Shown here: positions 1-9,292 of the stretch, piece after piece
How the letters are laid out: each line of letters opens with the position of its first letter
Position numbering within the stretch: position 1 is the first letter of the stretch
NCBI RefSeq assembly: GCF_015767635.1
Contig: NZ_CP065230.1
Location: 1,736,001 to 1,800,000, forward strand
Length of the DNA stretch: 64,000 bases
Direction of reading: 5' to 3'
From: Halomonas sp. A40-4
Lineage (GTDB): Bacteria; Pseudomonadota; Gammaproteobacteria; Pseudomonadales; Halomonadaceae
Notes under the pieces: model-generated
Databases searched by the model: none
Seen by the model: only the letters and a program-made list of their open reading frames with translations
Told to the model about the DNA's origin: nothing
Made by a program: the position numbers and the translations under genes

Positions 1-1768
1 GATTGAGGTCAGCGTCGCCGGTCAGGATGCCTTTGCCGACGCGGGGGTTGAGTGGACACCGATGGCGGGGGGCGTCCAGGCCAGCATTCAGGAGCGCCAG
101 GGGCAGCCCGTGGTGATGTTGACCAGTAACCAGCCCATTACGTCGCCTTGGCTGGACCTGCTGTTGACCGTGGCATCCCCCGATGGCCGGCAGTCCCAGG
201 CCATTACGTTGCTGTTTGATCCTCCTGACTACAGCGCTGTCGATCAACCGGCGGCATCAGTAGCCCCTCAACCTGCCGCCGAGAACAATGCCCCCGCCGC
301 GCCACAAAACCCTGAGGCCGCCCAGGGCGACGCGTACGTACGCAGCGGCGATACGCTATGGAGCGTTGCGGCGCGCACCAAGCCCGCACAGGCCAGCGTC
401 CAGCAGATGATGCTGGCATTGCTTGAAGCTAACCCCAGCGCCTTTCCCTCGGGTAATATCCACGAAATGCGTGCCGCCCAGCGGCTGACGTTGCCCGATG
501 ATTCGCGGGTGATGGCGCGTTCGGCGGATCAGGCCGCCGAAACCATCCGGGCAATGAACGCGGCCTGGCAGCGCCGCGACGAAAATGGCCCGGCGCCGGT
601 GGCGATGCCCGAGGTCGATGCAGATAACGCCACGACCGCTGACGCCGGTCCAGCCGCAAGCGAGCCTGCGCAAGAGGTTCAGGCAGCCTCGCAGCAAGCC
701 CCCTCCGTCGAGGCGACTGCCCTCAGTACGGCGCGAGTGCTAGCCAATGCGGCGACGAATGCGACATCACCGTCCGCCTCGTCATCACCGGCGCCTTCCG
801 GTGAAGCTGAGCCCAGCCCGCGGTTCCAGCAGGCGCTTGAGGATATGCGCGAGGAAATCTCAGCGCTTCGCGACGAGGTGGATCGGCTGAATCAAACCCT
901 GGCAGCGCAGCAAGCGGTGCCCACGCCGTCGTCGCCGGGAACCGAACGGCCGTCTTTCATGGAACGCGTCAGCGACTATCAGAGGTGGCTGCTGCTGCTC
1001 GCGCTGGTTCTACTGGTGGTATTGTGGGTGGCGATGCGTCGCCGTCGCCAGCAGTGGGAAGCGCCGCCGACCATGGCGACGGCGGGCGCAAAGGCCCCCC
1101 AACAGCCTGCACCATCGACCGCTGGCAAGCCTCGCGTGTCTCCCTCGGTAGCACCGGCAGCATCTTATGACGATGCACCAGCGGTGACGCCAGAAGCGAT
1201 GGATCCACCCGCGGCAAGCGAGGCGGCGAGCCAGGCGCCAACCAACCCTACCGACGGGGAATATACCAAGGACGAGACACCCTTTGATCGCTCGGCCATG
1301 GCCCGTACCCAGGCGGCCGGGCTGATCGAGATGGGGGGCGAGCGGCGTTTGGCGTTAAAGGTCACCTCTGGCGGGCATAAGCCATCGTTATGGCTGGCGC
1401 CCCCCGCCGATCCTGAGGCTGTGTCGGCCATGCTTTCGTCAATGGGTGCCAGCAAGGTGGACAACGAGCCGATGTCTGAACCCAGCCAGTCGACAACGGT
1501 CCCGGACGATGAGGGGGCATGGATTATCGATTATGAGCCGCCTACGCTGGCTTCGGAAAGCGCGGCCCGGGAAGAAACGCCCATGCAGCCCACCGTGGAT
1601 TTTGAAGGCAAGCCAGCGGCGCCATCGACGGCGCCTGCGTCTGCCGCTACTCGGGAGCCAGCGCAAGAGCAAGAGCAGGAGTGGGAGATTGAAGAGGTGG
1701 CATTTGCGCCCACTCCTCGCGATAATAGCGCGCCTTCCTCCCCCGGCAATGTTGATAAGAGGCGATGA
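1..1768 (+). CDS. fimV: FimV/HubP-like polar motility protein, 3' part
   Basis: The reading frame is open from the first bases of the window, so the 5' end of this gene lies outside. The visible part starts within the N-terminal periplasmic region. It carries a LysM-like peptidoglycan-binding segment (VRSGDTLWSVA, about nt 338-370), a long Ala/Pro/Ser-rich stretch, a short coiled coil (about nt 825-915) and one membrane helix (RWLLLLALVLLVVLWVAM, about nt 985-1038). A second low-complexity acidic/Ala-rich region follows in the cytoplasm. This order is that of FimV/HubP proteins, which anchor at the cell pole and organise type IV pili or flagella. Position directly before truA, with a 4-bp ATGA overlap, matches fimV in Pseudomonas. 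The C-terminal FimV/TPR end motif is not clear, so the cytoplasmic part may be short. Confidence 0.8.
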   Translation, partial: IEVSVAGQDAFADAGVEWTPMAGGVQASIQERQGQPVVMLTSNQPITSPWLDLLLTVASPDGRQSQAITLLFDPPDYSAVDQPAASVAPQPAAENNAPAAPQNPEAAQGDAYVRSGDTLWSVAARTKPAQASVQQMMLALLEANPSAFPSGNIHEMRAAQRLTLPDDSRVMARSADQAAETIRAMNAAWQRRDENGPAPVAMPEVDADNATTADAGPAASEPAQEVQAASQQAPSVEATALSTARVLANAATNATSPSASSSPAPSGEAEPSPRFQQALEDMREEISALRDEVDRLNQTLAAQQAVPTPSSPGTERPSFMERVSDYQRWLLLLALVLLVVLWVAMRRRRQQWEAPPTMATAGAKAPQQPAPSTAGKPRVSPSVAPAASYDDAPAVTPEAMDPPAASEAASQAPTNPTDGEYTKDETPFDRSAMARTQAAGLIEMGGERRLALKVTSGGHKPSLWLAPPADPEAVSAMLSSMGASKVDNEPMSEPSQSTTVPDDEGAWIIDYEPPTLASESAAREETPMQPTVDFEGKPAAPSTAPASAATREPAQEQEQEWEIEEVAFAPTPRDNSAPSSPGNVDKRR

Positions 1769-2688
1769 CGCTGTTTTACCATTTTGATGAGACACAACCG
1801 TTAACCGGCCGCCTGGCGATGGGCATCGAATACGATGGCACGCGCTTTTGCGGTTTTCAGCGACTCAAGCACGCCGCCTCGGTGCAGGCATCGGTGGAAG
1901 ATGCGCTGAGCAAAGTGGCCGGTGCGCCGGTGCAGATCCATGCCAGCGGGCGCACCGACTCAGGCGTGCATGCCACCCGTCAGATCATCCACCTGGACCC
2001 ACCTGCCCAGCGCTCGGAAAAGGCCTGGGTGTTTGGTGCGAATACCTACCTGCCGCGTGATGTGTCGGTTCGCTGGGTCAAGCCGGTATCCGACGATTTT
2101 CACTCGCGGCTGGGTGCGCTGGGGCGCCGTTACCGTTACCTGTTGCTGAATCAGATAAGTCGCCCGGTACTGGAACGACACAACGTCACCTGGTGCCGCG
2201 ATCCCCTGGATGCCGACGCCATGCACAGAGCCGCGCAGGCGCTGGTGGGGGAGCATGATTTCTCGAGTTTCCGCGCGGCGGGCTGTCAGTCGAAAACGCC
2301 GTGGCGACAAATGCACTTTATCGACGTCAAACGGTTTGGCCCGCTGGTCATGATCGATATCCAGGGCAATGCCTTCCTGCACCACATGATTCGCAACATT
2401 GCCGGTGCCCTGGCAAGCGTGGGTCGCGGCGCCCAGGACGAGGACTATATCGAACGGCTTCTGGCGCTCAAGAACCGCAAGATGGGCGATGTCACCGCGC
2501 CGGCCTGTGGGCTGCACTTTGTCGACTCGATCTATGACGAGCGGTTTGCGTTGCCCAAAGAGCCGCTGGGGCCAAACCTGCTGGCCTTTTCCGGCGAATG
2601 GACCGGCGAGCGCGAACTCCCCGAGACCCCGCGCGTGGCGGCACGGCGAAAGCTGACCTTTGCCAAGAAGCCCCAGGAGACACCGTGA
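1765..2688 (+). CDS. truA: tRNA pseudouridine(38-40) synthase TruA
   Basis: Converts U38, U39 and U40 in the tRNA anticodon stem-loop to pseudouridine. The 307-residue product has the family signature GRTDSGVHA at residues 62-70, in which Asp65 is the catalytic nucleophile. It also has the typical opening GIEYDGTRFCGFQR (residues 20-33) and the later HHMIRNIAG segment. The start overlaps the fimV stop by ATGA, which suggests translational coupling. The N terminus is about 10-15 residues longer than the core fold needs, and ATG at codon 19 is a possible alternative start. The stop overlaps the GTG start of trpF. Confidence 0.95.
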   Translation: MTLFYHFDETQPLTGRLAMGIEYDGTRFCGFQRLKHAASVQASVEDALSKVAGAPVQIHASGRTDSGVHATRQIIHLDPPAQRSEKAWVFGANTYLPRDVSVRWVKPVSDDFHSRLGALGRRYRYLLLNQISRPVLERHNVTWCRDPLDADAMHRAAQALVGEHDFSSFRAAGCQSKTPWRQMHFIDVKRFGPLVMIDIQGNAFLHHMIRNIAGALASVGRGAQDEDYIERLLALKNRKMGDVTAPACGLHFVDSIYDERFALPKEPLGPNLLAFSGEWTGERELPETPRVAARRKLTFAKKPQETP

Positions 2689-3326
2689 TTAATACTGAGT
2701 CCATGCAACGCACACGCATCAAGTTCTGCGGCTTTACCCGCCAGGCCGATATCGATACGGCGGTGGCGCTAGGCGTGGATGCCCTGGGCTTTGTGATGTG
2801 GCCGAAGAGTTCGCGCAGCGTCGATATTGAGCAGTTGGCAGGGCTGGCAGCGAAGGTCCCGGCGTTTGTCAGCCGTGTGGGGCTATTTGTCGACCCGTCT
2901 GCCGAGTGGGTCGAGGCATGTCTGCCGCACCTGGACCTGCTGCAATTTCATGGTGATGAAACGCCCGAATTCTGTGCCGGCTTTGACCGCCCCTGGATCA
3001 AGGCGCTGCGCATGCGCGACACGATCGATCTAGCCTTTGAAGCAGAGCGTTATGCCCGGTCACAAGCCTTGTTGCTTGACGCTTACCGACCTGGTACGCC
3101 CGGCGGCACCGGTGAGTCGTTTGATTGGTCGAGAATCCCCGCAACGCTGGCAAAACCTGTTATCCTCGCAGGGGGATTGACGCCGGAAAATGTCTCGCAG
3201 GCCGTCCACCAGGTGAGGCCTTACGCGGTGGATGTTTCCGGCGGCATCGAAGCCTCGCGCGGCTGTAAAGATGCTTCCAGGATGGCGTCTTTTGTCCGTC
3301 AAGTGGCGTTGGCTGACGCCCGTTAA
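2685..3326 (+). CDS. trpF: Phosphoribosylanthranilate isomerase
   Basis: Isomerises N-(5-phosphoribosyl)anthranilate to CdRP in tryptophan synthesis. The KFCGFTR opening, the LQFHGDE segment and the late AGGLTPENV and DVSGGIE phosphate-binding motifs are those of TrpF; about 213 residues is normal length. I choose GTG at 2685 because AGGAG (2675-2679) lies 5 nt upstream and the codon overlaps the truA stop (GTGA). ATG at 2703 is the alternative and has a poorer ribosome site. It sits between truA and trpB. Confidence 0.93.
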   Translation: MINTESMQRTRIKFCGFTRQADIDTAVALGVDALGFVMWPKSSRSVDIEQLAGLAAKVPAFVSRVGLFVDPSAEWVEACLPHLDLLQFHGDETPEFCAGFDRPWIKALRMRDTIDLAFEAERYARSQALLLDAYRPGTPGGTGESFDWSRIPATLAKPVILAGGLTPENVSQAVHQVRPYAVDVSGGIEASRGCKDASRMASFVRQVALADAR

Positions 3327-3417
3327 GTTCCTGGGTCCGCCCGGTTTTTCCCGGGCTGCGTTTTAAAGTGAATTCATTTATTGTTTGCCTGTTCTGGCGA
3401 TCTTGTGAGGTATCCCT

Positions 3418-4671
3418 GTGACAGTCTTAGCAACTGGTGCTTCTGAAAGCGTTTCAAAGACACGTTTCAGTGAGTTGACTCAAATGCCGGATGCCCGTGG
3501 CCATTTTGGCCCCTACGGCGGCCGGTTCGTGTCGGAAACCCTGAGCTTTGCCCTGGAGGAGTTGGAGCAGACCTACTTGAGTCTGCGTGACGACCCCGAC
3601 TTTCAGGCTGAGTTTGACCGTGATCTTGCCCACTTCGTGGGGCGGCCATCGCCGTTGTATCACGCTGAACGGTGGTCACAGGCCCTCGGTGGGGCGCAAA
3701 TCTGGCTCAAGCGCGAAGACCTTAATCACACCGGCGCTCACAAGGTGAATAACACCATTGGTCAGGCGCTGCTCGCCAAAAAGACCGGCAAACCCCGTGT
3801 CATTGCCGAAACCGGTGCGGGCCAGCACGGCGTGGCAACCGCCACGGTGGCGGCGCGTCTGGGGCTTGAGTGCGATGTTTACATGGGGGCTGCAGATGTC
3901 GAGCGCCAGAAACTGAACGTCTATCGCATGCGTTTGCTGGGTGCTCGGGTGATTCCGGTCGAGTCGGGTACCCGTACCCTGAAAGACGCCATGAACGAAG
4001 CGCTGCGCGACTGGGTCACCAACGTCGATAACACCTTTTATATTATCGGTACCGTGGCAGGGCCGCACCCGTATCCCCAACTGGTGCGTGATTTCAACGC
4101 CGTGGTGGGGCGTGAGGCACGCCGCCAGTCACTTGAGCAGATTGGCCGCCTGCCTGATGCGCTGGTTGCCTGCGTGGGCGGTGGCTCCAACGCCATTGGC
4201 CTGTTCTATCCCTTCGTGGAAGACGACGATGTGGCCATGTATGGCGTTGAAGCCGGTGGTGACGGGGTGGAAACGGGGCGTCACGCGGCGCCGCTGTCTT
4301 CCAACGCACCGCGCGGTGTGCTGCACGGTAACCGTACCTACCTGATGTCGGATGAGGCAGGGCAGGTGTCGGATACCCACTCGATTTCTGCCGGACTGGA
4401 TTATCCGGGCGTGGGCCCCGAACATGCCCTCTGGAAAGACGTCGGTCGGGTAAATTACGTGGCCGCCAACGACAATGACGTGCTTGAGGCGTTTCGCGAA
4501 CTCACGCACATGGAAGGCATCATGCCTGCCCTCGAAACGGCCCACGCGCTGGCTTACGCCAAGGTACTGGCGCCCACCATGCGCCCTGATCAGCATATCG
4601 TGATTAACCTGTCGGGCCGTGGTGACAAAGACATTATGACAGTGGCCAAGATTGACGGAATCGACATTTAG
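3418..4671 (+). CDS. trpB: Tryptophan synthase beta chain
   Basis: PLP enzyme that joins indole and serine to make tryptophan, acting as a complex with TrpA. The product is 417 residues. Diagnostic motifs are [10 protein letters not shown] near the N terminus, the PLP lysine in HTGAHKVNN, the [10 protein letters not shown] loop, and the phosphate-binding GGGSNAIG. The start used is GTG 3418 with GAGG at 3407-3410, 7 nt upstream. ATG 3484 would remove 22 residues that the core fold does not need and cannot be excluded. The gap from trpF holds a weak GC hairpin (3339-3356) and no clear promoter. Confidence 0.96.
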   Translation: MTVLATGASESVSKTRFSELTQMPDARGHFGPYGGRFVSETLSFALEELEQTYLSLRDDPDFQAEFDRDLAHFVGRPSPLYHAERWSQALGGAQIWLKREDLNHTGAHKVNNTIGQALLAKKTGKPRVIAETGAGQHGVATATVAARLGLECDVYMGAADVERQKLNVYRMRLLGARVIPVESGTRTLKDAMNEALRDWVTNVDNTFYIIGTVAGPHPYPQLVRDFNAVVGREARRQSLEQIGRLPDALVACVGGGSNAIGLFYPFVEDDDVAMYGVEAGGDGVETGRHAAPLSSNAPRGVLHGNRTYLMSDEAGQVSDTHSISAGLDYPGVGPEHALWKDVGRVNYVAANDNDVLEAFRELTHMEGIMPALETAHALAYAKVLAPTMRPDQHIVINLSGRGDKDIMTVAKIDGIDI

Positions 4672-4687
4672 GGCCAGCAGCTTCCAG

Positions 4688-4734
4688 GGTCACAAGTTCT
4701 AAGGTCACAAGTATCTAAGGTCATAAGTTTCTAA
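4688..4734 (+). repeat. Three tandem 15-16 bp repeats between trpB and trpA
   Basis: Units GGTCACAAGTTCTAA (4688-4702), GGTCACAAGTATCTAA (4703-4718) and GGTCATAAGTTTCTAA (4719-4734) follow each other without gap, and a fourth GG follows. Each unit contains TAA. The array fills most of the 71-bp trpB-trpA spacer and ends a few bases before the trpA start, so the AAGGGC next to the start (4733-4738), which can serve as ribosome site, comes from its edge. It is probably slippage or duplication. An effect on TrpB:TrpA translational coupling is only inference. Confidence 0.8.
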
Positions 4735-4742
4735 GGGCAAGC

Positions 4743-5546
4743 ATGAACCGTATTGATCAGCGTTTCAGTGAACTAAAACAGCAGGGCCGCAAGGCCCTGA
4801 TTCCCTTCATTACCGCCGGAGACCCCGCACCTCGGTACACCGTTGGCTTTATGCATGCCCTGGTGGAAGCCGGTGCGGATATCATCGAGTTGGGCGTACC
4901 CTTCTCAGATCCCATGGCAGACGGCCCAGTCATCCAGAAGGCCTGCGAGCGCGCGCTCAAGCAGGGCACCCGGCTGGTCGACCTGCTCGACATGGTCGCC
5001 GAGTTCCGCGAGACCGATACCACTACGCCTGTGGTGTTGATGGGCTATCTCAACCCCATTGAGCGCATCGGTTACGACACCTTTGCCGATAAGGCAGCCG
5101 AGGTCGGGGTAGATGGTGTATTGACCGTGGATATGCCCCCGGAAGAAGCGGACGTGTTTGGCCCGCTTCTGAAAGCGCGCGACCTGGCGGCGATTTTTCT
5201 CGTTGCACCTACCACTTCCCACGCCCGGGCCGCTACAATATGCGCCCACGGCGAAGGGTACCTGTACTATGTGTCACTCAAGGGGGTGACCGGTGCCGCG
5301 ACACTCAATGCCGACGACGTGGCAGAGCACCTGACGCCGTTACGCGGCATGACCGACCTGCCGCTGTGTGTGGGTTTCGGTATTCGTGACGGTGCAACCG
5401 CCGCGGAAGTCGCCAAGGTGGCTGACGGTGTGATTGTGGGGAGCGCCTTGGTCAACCGCATCGCCGAGAGTGTCGATGCGCCGGATACCATTGCCGCCCA
5501 GTTAAAGCAGGTGCTTGGCGAGATGCGTTCGGCCATGGATGCCTGA
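4743..5546 (+). CDS. trpA: Tryptophan synthase alpha chain
   Basis: Cleaves indole-3-glycerol phosphate to indole and G3P, with indole channelled to TrpB. The 267-residue TIM-barrel protein shows IPFITAGDP, the catalytic-Glu segment [25 protein letters not shown], and the phosphate-binding GFGIRDG and GVIVGSALV motifs. It follows trpB by 71 bp. A usable ribosome site (AAGG) lies at the end of the tandem repeats in the spacer. Confidence 0.96.
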   Translation: MNRIDQRFSELKQQGRKALIPFITAGDPAPRYTVGFMHALVEAGADIIELGVPFSDPMADGPVIQKACERALKQGTRLVDLLDMVAEFRETDTTTPVVLMGYLNPIERIGYDTFADKAAEVGVDGVLTVDMPPEEADVFGPLLKARDLAAIFLVAPTTSHARAATICAHGEGYLYYVSLKGVTGAATLNADDVAEHLTPLRGMTDLPLCVGFGIRDGATAAEVAKVADGVIVGSALVNRIAESVDAPDTIAAQLKQVLGEMRSAMDA

Positions 5547-5645
5547 TAAGTTATTTCATCGTCTACACTAACTGAACATTAGTTTGACCCCATTCATCAA
5601 GCTTGGTCCTGCCAAGCGTTGACGTACAACGGAAGTCTTTTTGAT

Positions 5646-6668
5646 ATGAGCTGGTTAGATAAGATTGTGCCCTCCATGGGGCGTATCCAGCGTAAGGACC
5701 GTCGCGCTAGCGTTCCCGATGGTCTCTGGCGTAAATGCCCCAAGTGCGAAGCCGTTCTCTATCTTCCTGAGTTAGAGAAGCATCAAAGTGTTTGCCCGAA
5801 GTGCAACCACCACCTGCGGTTAACGGCGCGCAAGCGGCTGGATTGGTTCCTGGACAAGACGGGACGCGAAGAGATTGCGGCCGAGATTGAGCCGGTCGAT
5901 CGCCTCAAGTTCCGCGATTCCAAGAAATACAAGGACCGCTTGACCGCAGCGCAAAAAGAAACCGCCGAAAAAGACGCGCTGGTTGCCATGCGTGGTGAGC
6001 TGAATGGCTTGCCCGTGGTGGCCGTGGCGTTCGAGTTTACCTTTATGGGCGGCTCCATGGGCGCGGTGGTTGGCGAGAAGTTCGTGCGCGCCGCTACGCT
6101 GGCACTTGAATCTCGCGTACCGTTGATTTGCTTTGCGGCTTCCGGCGGGGCGCGCATGCAGGAAGCGCTATTCTCGCTGATGCAGATGGCGAAAACCTCG
6201 GCAGCGCTTGAAAAGCTCAAGCAGGAAGGCATTCCGTATATCTCGGTACTGACCGATCCGGTCTTTGGGGGCGTCTCTGCATCCCTGGCGATGCTTGGTG
6301 ACCTGAATATTGCCGAACCCAATGCGCTGATCGGTTTTGCCGGTCCGCGCGTCATTGAGCAAACCGTGCGCGAAACCCTCCCGGAAGGCTTCCAGCGCAG
6401 CGAGTTCCTGCTTGAGCACGGCACGGTAGACATGATCGTGCATCGCCACGATATGCGCGAGCGCGTTGGTGGCGTCCTTCGCAAGCTGACCCACCAGCCG
6501 CTGGCCGGTAGTGATCCTGAGCCCGAAGAAGAGCCCATGGTGTTTGAGCCGGTGGTCGACGAGCCTCAGGTGGCCGAGCAGGCGGAAGACCCCGAGTGGA
6601 TCGAGGCGATTAACGGTAATAGCCAATCGGACACTGCCAAGCGCGACGATTCCTCACGCAATGCCTAA
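5646..6668 (+). CDS. accD: Acetyl-CoA carboxylase carboxyltransferase subunit beta
   Basis: Zinc-finger subunit of the carboxyltransferase that makes malonyl-CoA for fatty acid synthesis. I start at ATG 5646 ([11 protein letters not shown]), which matches the usual AccD N terminus, with GGAAG at 5631-5635; an upstream in-frame ATG at 5619 is not needed. Four cysteines (31, 34, 50, 53) in two CPKC pairs form the zinc finger. Conserved blocks follow: [37 protein letters not shown] and [14 protein letters not shown]. The last 50 or so residues are an acidic, Glu/Asp-rich tail that is variable in the family. The stop overlaps the folC start by 8 bp. Confidence 0.96.
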   Translation: MSWLDKIVPSMGRIQRKDRRASVPDGLWRKCPKCEAVLYLPELEKHQSVCPKCNHHLRLTARKRLDWFLDKTGREEIAAEIEPVDRLKFRDSKKYKDRLTAAQKETAEKDALVAMRGELNGLPVVAVAFEFTFMGGSMGAVVGEKFVRAATLALESRVPLICFAASGGARMQEALFSLMQMAKTSAALEKLKQEGIPYISVLTDPVFGGVSASLAMLGDLNIAEPNALIGFAGPRVIEQTVRETLPEGFQRSEFLLEHGTVDMIVHRHDMRERVGGVLRKLTHQPLAGSDPEPEEEPMVFEPVVDEPQVAEQAEDPEWIEAINGNSQSDTAKRDDSSRNA

Positions 6669-7935
6669 AACGCTGGCGCAGTGGCTTGACCATCTGGAAA
6701 CCCTCCACCCGGTGGGGATCGAACTGGGGCTGGATCGGGTCAGTCAGGTGGCTGACCGAATGGGCCTGTTGCAACGCCCCATTGCCAAGCGGGTCATCAG
6801 CGTGGCGGGCACTAACGGCAAGGGCTCGACCCTGGCAATCATCGATAGCGTGGCGCGCGCTCATGGTCTGCGAGTGGGGACCTATACGTCTCCCCACCTG
6901 CTGCGCTACAACGAGCGCGTTCAGCTTGATGGCGGCATGGCGAGCGACGAACAGCTGGTCGCGGGCTTTGAAGCCGTCGAGCAGGCAAGGCTAGTCGCAC
7001 CGGCGGTTAGTCTGACTTACTTCGAAGCCGGGACGCTGTGTGCCCTCTGGTGCCTTTGCCAGCAGCCGCTTGATCTGGCCGTACTTGAAGTAGGGCTTGG
7101 TGGGCGCCTGGATGCCGTCAATATTGTCGATGCCGATGTGGCGATCGTCACGACCATTGCCCAGGACCACGCCGGATTTCTAGGCACCGATATTGCCCAG
7201 ATAGGGCGCGAGAAAGCCGGTATCTTCCGTTCGCAACGACCTGCCGTCTTAGGCAGTCGCGATCTCCCAGAGAGTGTGGCGGACATCGCCGACGCCCTGT
7301 CAGCCCCCGTTTATCAACTCGGACGTCACTTCGAGCATACAGCTGACCCAGCGTCGGCCTGCTGGCGCTGGCAAGGCCACACTGCCGCAGGCGATGTGCT
7401 GACGCTGGAAGCCTTGCCCGACCCAGGCCTACCCATGGATAACGCCGCGACGGCACTGCAAGCGTTGGTGCTGTCTGGCACTGTGCTAAAGGCATATCCT
7501 ACCCAGACGGCCCTGGCCCATCTGGTGGTGCCCGGGCGAATGCAGTGGCGCGGTCAATGGTGCCTTGATGTGGGCCATAATCCCCACGCAGCGGATTATC
7601 TGGCGCGCCACCTGCCCCCTGTTGCGCCAGGCGCAACACAATGGGGGCTCATCGGGATGTTAAGTGATAAAGATGCCGATGGCGTGATCGCCGCGCTATC
7701 ATCACGTATCGATGACTGGGTTTGCGTGAGCCTTGACGGTGAGCGTGGCCGTGAAGCCACGGAACTCGCCGAGCGGATTGCAGCCCGGGGCGGACGCGTG
7801 CATCATTGCGCGGCATCCCCGATGGCGGGAGTGGAATGGCTGGCGACGCGGCTTAGCCCGGCTGATCGCGTGCTGGCGACTGGCTCTTTTTTCACGGTGG
7901 CGGCGCTATCGGCGCAGCCATTGCCACAGGCGTAG
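6661..7935 (+). CDS. folC: Bifunctional dihydrofolate/folylpolyglutamate synthase
   Basis: Adds glutamate to dihydropteroate and extends polyglutamate tails on folates. The 424-residue product has the Mur-ligase P-loop AGTNGKGST at residues 49-57, the FolC block [27 protein letters not shown], and later DVGHNPHA. Start ATG 6661 lies inside the accD stop region, so translation is probably coupled. A longer frame extends upstream inside accD but has no family similarity there. Confidence 0.94.
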   Translation: MPKTLAQWLDHLETLHPVGIELGLDRVSQVADRMGLLQRPIAKRVISVAGTNGKGSTLAIIDSVARAHGLRVGTYTSPHLLRYNERVQLDGGMASDEQLVAGFEAVEQARLVAPAVSLTYFEAGTLCALWCLCQQPLDLAVLEVGLGGRLDAVNIVDADVAIVTTIAQDHAGFLGTDIAQIGREKAGIFRSQRPAVLGSRDLPESVADIADALSAPVYQLGRHFEHTADPASACWRWQGHTAAGDVLTLEALPDPGLPMDNAATALQALVLSGTVLKAYPTQTALAHLVVPGRMQWRGQWCLDVGHNPHAADYLARHLPPVAPGATQWGLIGMLSDKDADGVIAALSSRIDDWVCVSLDGERGREATELAERIAARGGRVHHCAASPMAGVEWLATRLSPADRVLATGSFFTVAALSAQPLPQA

Positions 7936-7956
7936 CATCGCTTGATGGAGAGGGAT

Positions 7957-8679
7957 ATGAAATACGGTAAAACGGAACGGATCAGCGGTATCGTCATCCT
8001 GCTTGCGCTGTTGGCCATCATCGTGCCGTGGCTGATGAGTGACCCAGCGCCGCGTGAAGAGCGTCCCCAACCGAATTTTGTCATCGAGCAACCGGTGGAA
8101 GTCGAGCGCCGTGATGTGGCCCCCCCACAGCGTCCCGAGTCGATTGGGGACCCCGCCGAGCAGGTAGACCCGGATGTGGCCGCTCAGGCAACGGACGAGC
8201 CGCTTGACGTGGATCCCGCCAGCCCGAATACGGATCAACTGACCAGCAATGATGATAGTGCCGAAGATAGTGCCGGAGATAGTGCCGGAGATGAAACGCA
8301 GGCAGCCAGTGGCGCTGACGAGTCACCAACGAGTGAGCAGAGCGATCCGATAGCCGACCTGATTGCGTCAAATAGCCAGTCAGTGAGTGACACGTCTGAA
8401 GAGCGACCCGCCGACGACCAGTCAGGGTCGGCTCCGCAGTCCGATCCAGCCGGCGAATGGGCGGTACAGGTTGGCAGCTTCGGCAACCCTGATAACGCGC
8501 GACGCTTGAGTGAACAGCTGAGCGGAGAAGGTTTTGCTGTCTACCAGCGCGACCGCGACAATGACATGACAACCGTCTATGTCGGCCCCTTTACTACGTC
8601 GGAAGAGGGTGAAGCGGCAATGAGCGATGTCAAACAGCGAGCCAATGTGCAAGGCCTGCTGGTTCGAGTGCGGGATTAA
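7957..8679 (+). CDS. dedD: DedD-like cell division protein with SPOR domain
   Basis: Inner-membrane protein with one N-terminal helix (about residues 8-25), a long acidic Asp/Ser/Pro-rich periplasmic linker, and a C-terminal SPOR domain (WAVQVGSFGNPDNARRL onward, about residues 165-240) that binds denuded septal glycan. GGAGAGG at 7947-7953 favours ATG 7957, although in-frame TTG 7942 and ATG 7945 exist. The linker contains three 12-bp repeats (8254-8289) coding DSAE/DSAG. The position between folC and cvpA is the classical dedD locus. Confidence 0.88.
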   Translation: MKYGKTERISGIVILLALLAIIVPWLMSDPAPREERPQPNFVIEQPVEVERRDVAPPQRPESIGDPAEQVDPDVAAQATDEPLDVDPASPNTDQLTSNDDSAEDSAGDSAGDETQAASGADESPTSEQSDPIADLIASNSQSVSDTSEERPADDQSGSAPQSDPAGEWAVQVGSFGNPDNARRLSEQLSGEGFAVYQRDRDNDMTTVYVGPFTTSEEGEAAMSDVKQRANVQGLLVRVRD

Positions 8680-8681
8680 CC

Positions 8682-9230
8682 ATGGCACTTACCTGGATAG
8701 ACGCCGCCTTTTTAGCAGTGCTGGCGCTGTCGATGCTGGCGGGGTTCGTGCGCGGTTTTGTCCGCGAAGCGCTGGGGCTGGCGGCCTGGGTTATTGCCCT
8801 GATGGTCGCCAGGGTGCTGGCCGAGCCAGTCGCTGAATTGATGAGTGGTTTCATCGACAGCTTTGACGCGCGCTTGGTGCTGGCCTTTGCGTTAGTGATT
8901 TTTGCGGTCATCCTGCTGTGTGGCATTGTTATCCGGTTGGTGCATGCCGCGGTCGAGTGGGTCGGCATGGGGTTGCTTAACCGCTTTGCCGGGGCGGCGT
9001 TTGGTATCGCGCGGGGCGGGGTCATTCTGCTGGTAGTGACAGTGCTGATTATGCTGACGCCACTTTCAGAGCTTCAGGCGTGGCAGCAGGCATCGTTACG
9101 CCCCACGTTTATTGAATTGCGCAACTACGCGATTAACCGACTGGATCAATGGGGCGGCGAACTTCCCGAAGCGCCGTCCACGCTCAACGACATCACGCTG
9201 CCGGATTTACGCAAGGGGCGTGAACTTTGA
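8682..9230 (+). CDS. cvpA: CvpA family inner-membrane protein
   Basis: 182-residue protein with four hydrophobic segments (roughly residues 5-25, 30-50, 65-90 and 105-125) and the CvpA hallmarks GFVRGFVREALGLAAW and RFAGAAFGIARGGVIL. The family is linked to colicin V production and envelope stress, with a biochemical role still poorly defined. It starts 2 bp after the dedD stop and lies upstream of purF, as in Escherichia coli and Pseudomonas. Confidence 0.92.
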   Translation: MALTWIDAAFLAVLALSMLAGFVRGFVREALGLAAWVIALMVARVLAEPVAELMSGFIDSFDARLVLAFALVIFAVILLCGIVIRLVHAAVEWVGMGLLNRFAGAAFGIARGGVILLVVTVLIMLTPLSELQAWQQASLRPTFIELRNYAINRLDQWGGELPEAPSTLNDITLPDLRKGREL

Positions 9231-9292
9231 TAGTTTTATCTGACATGTACCGGCTTACGTAGGTTAAGCCAGCATCAAGCGAGGTAACGGGA

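Noticed and set aside
3339..3356. Hairpin GCCCGG/CCGGGC between trpF and trpB as a terminator or trp attenuator
   Set aside because: Only a 6-bp stem with a T-rich loop, no following T run and no Trp-codon leader peptide, so I do not call it.
5783..6538. 251-residue minus-strand frame inside accD
   Set aside because: Lies entirely opposite a conserved gene, Ser-rich composition is the reverse image of accD codons, and no family or ribosome site is seen.
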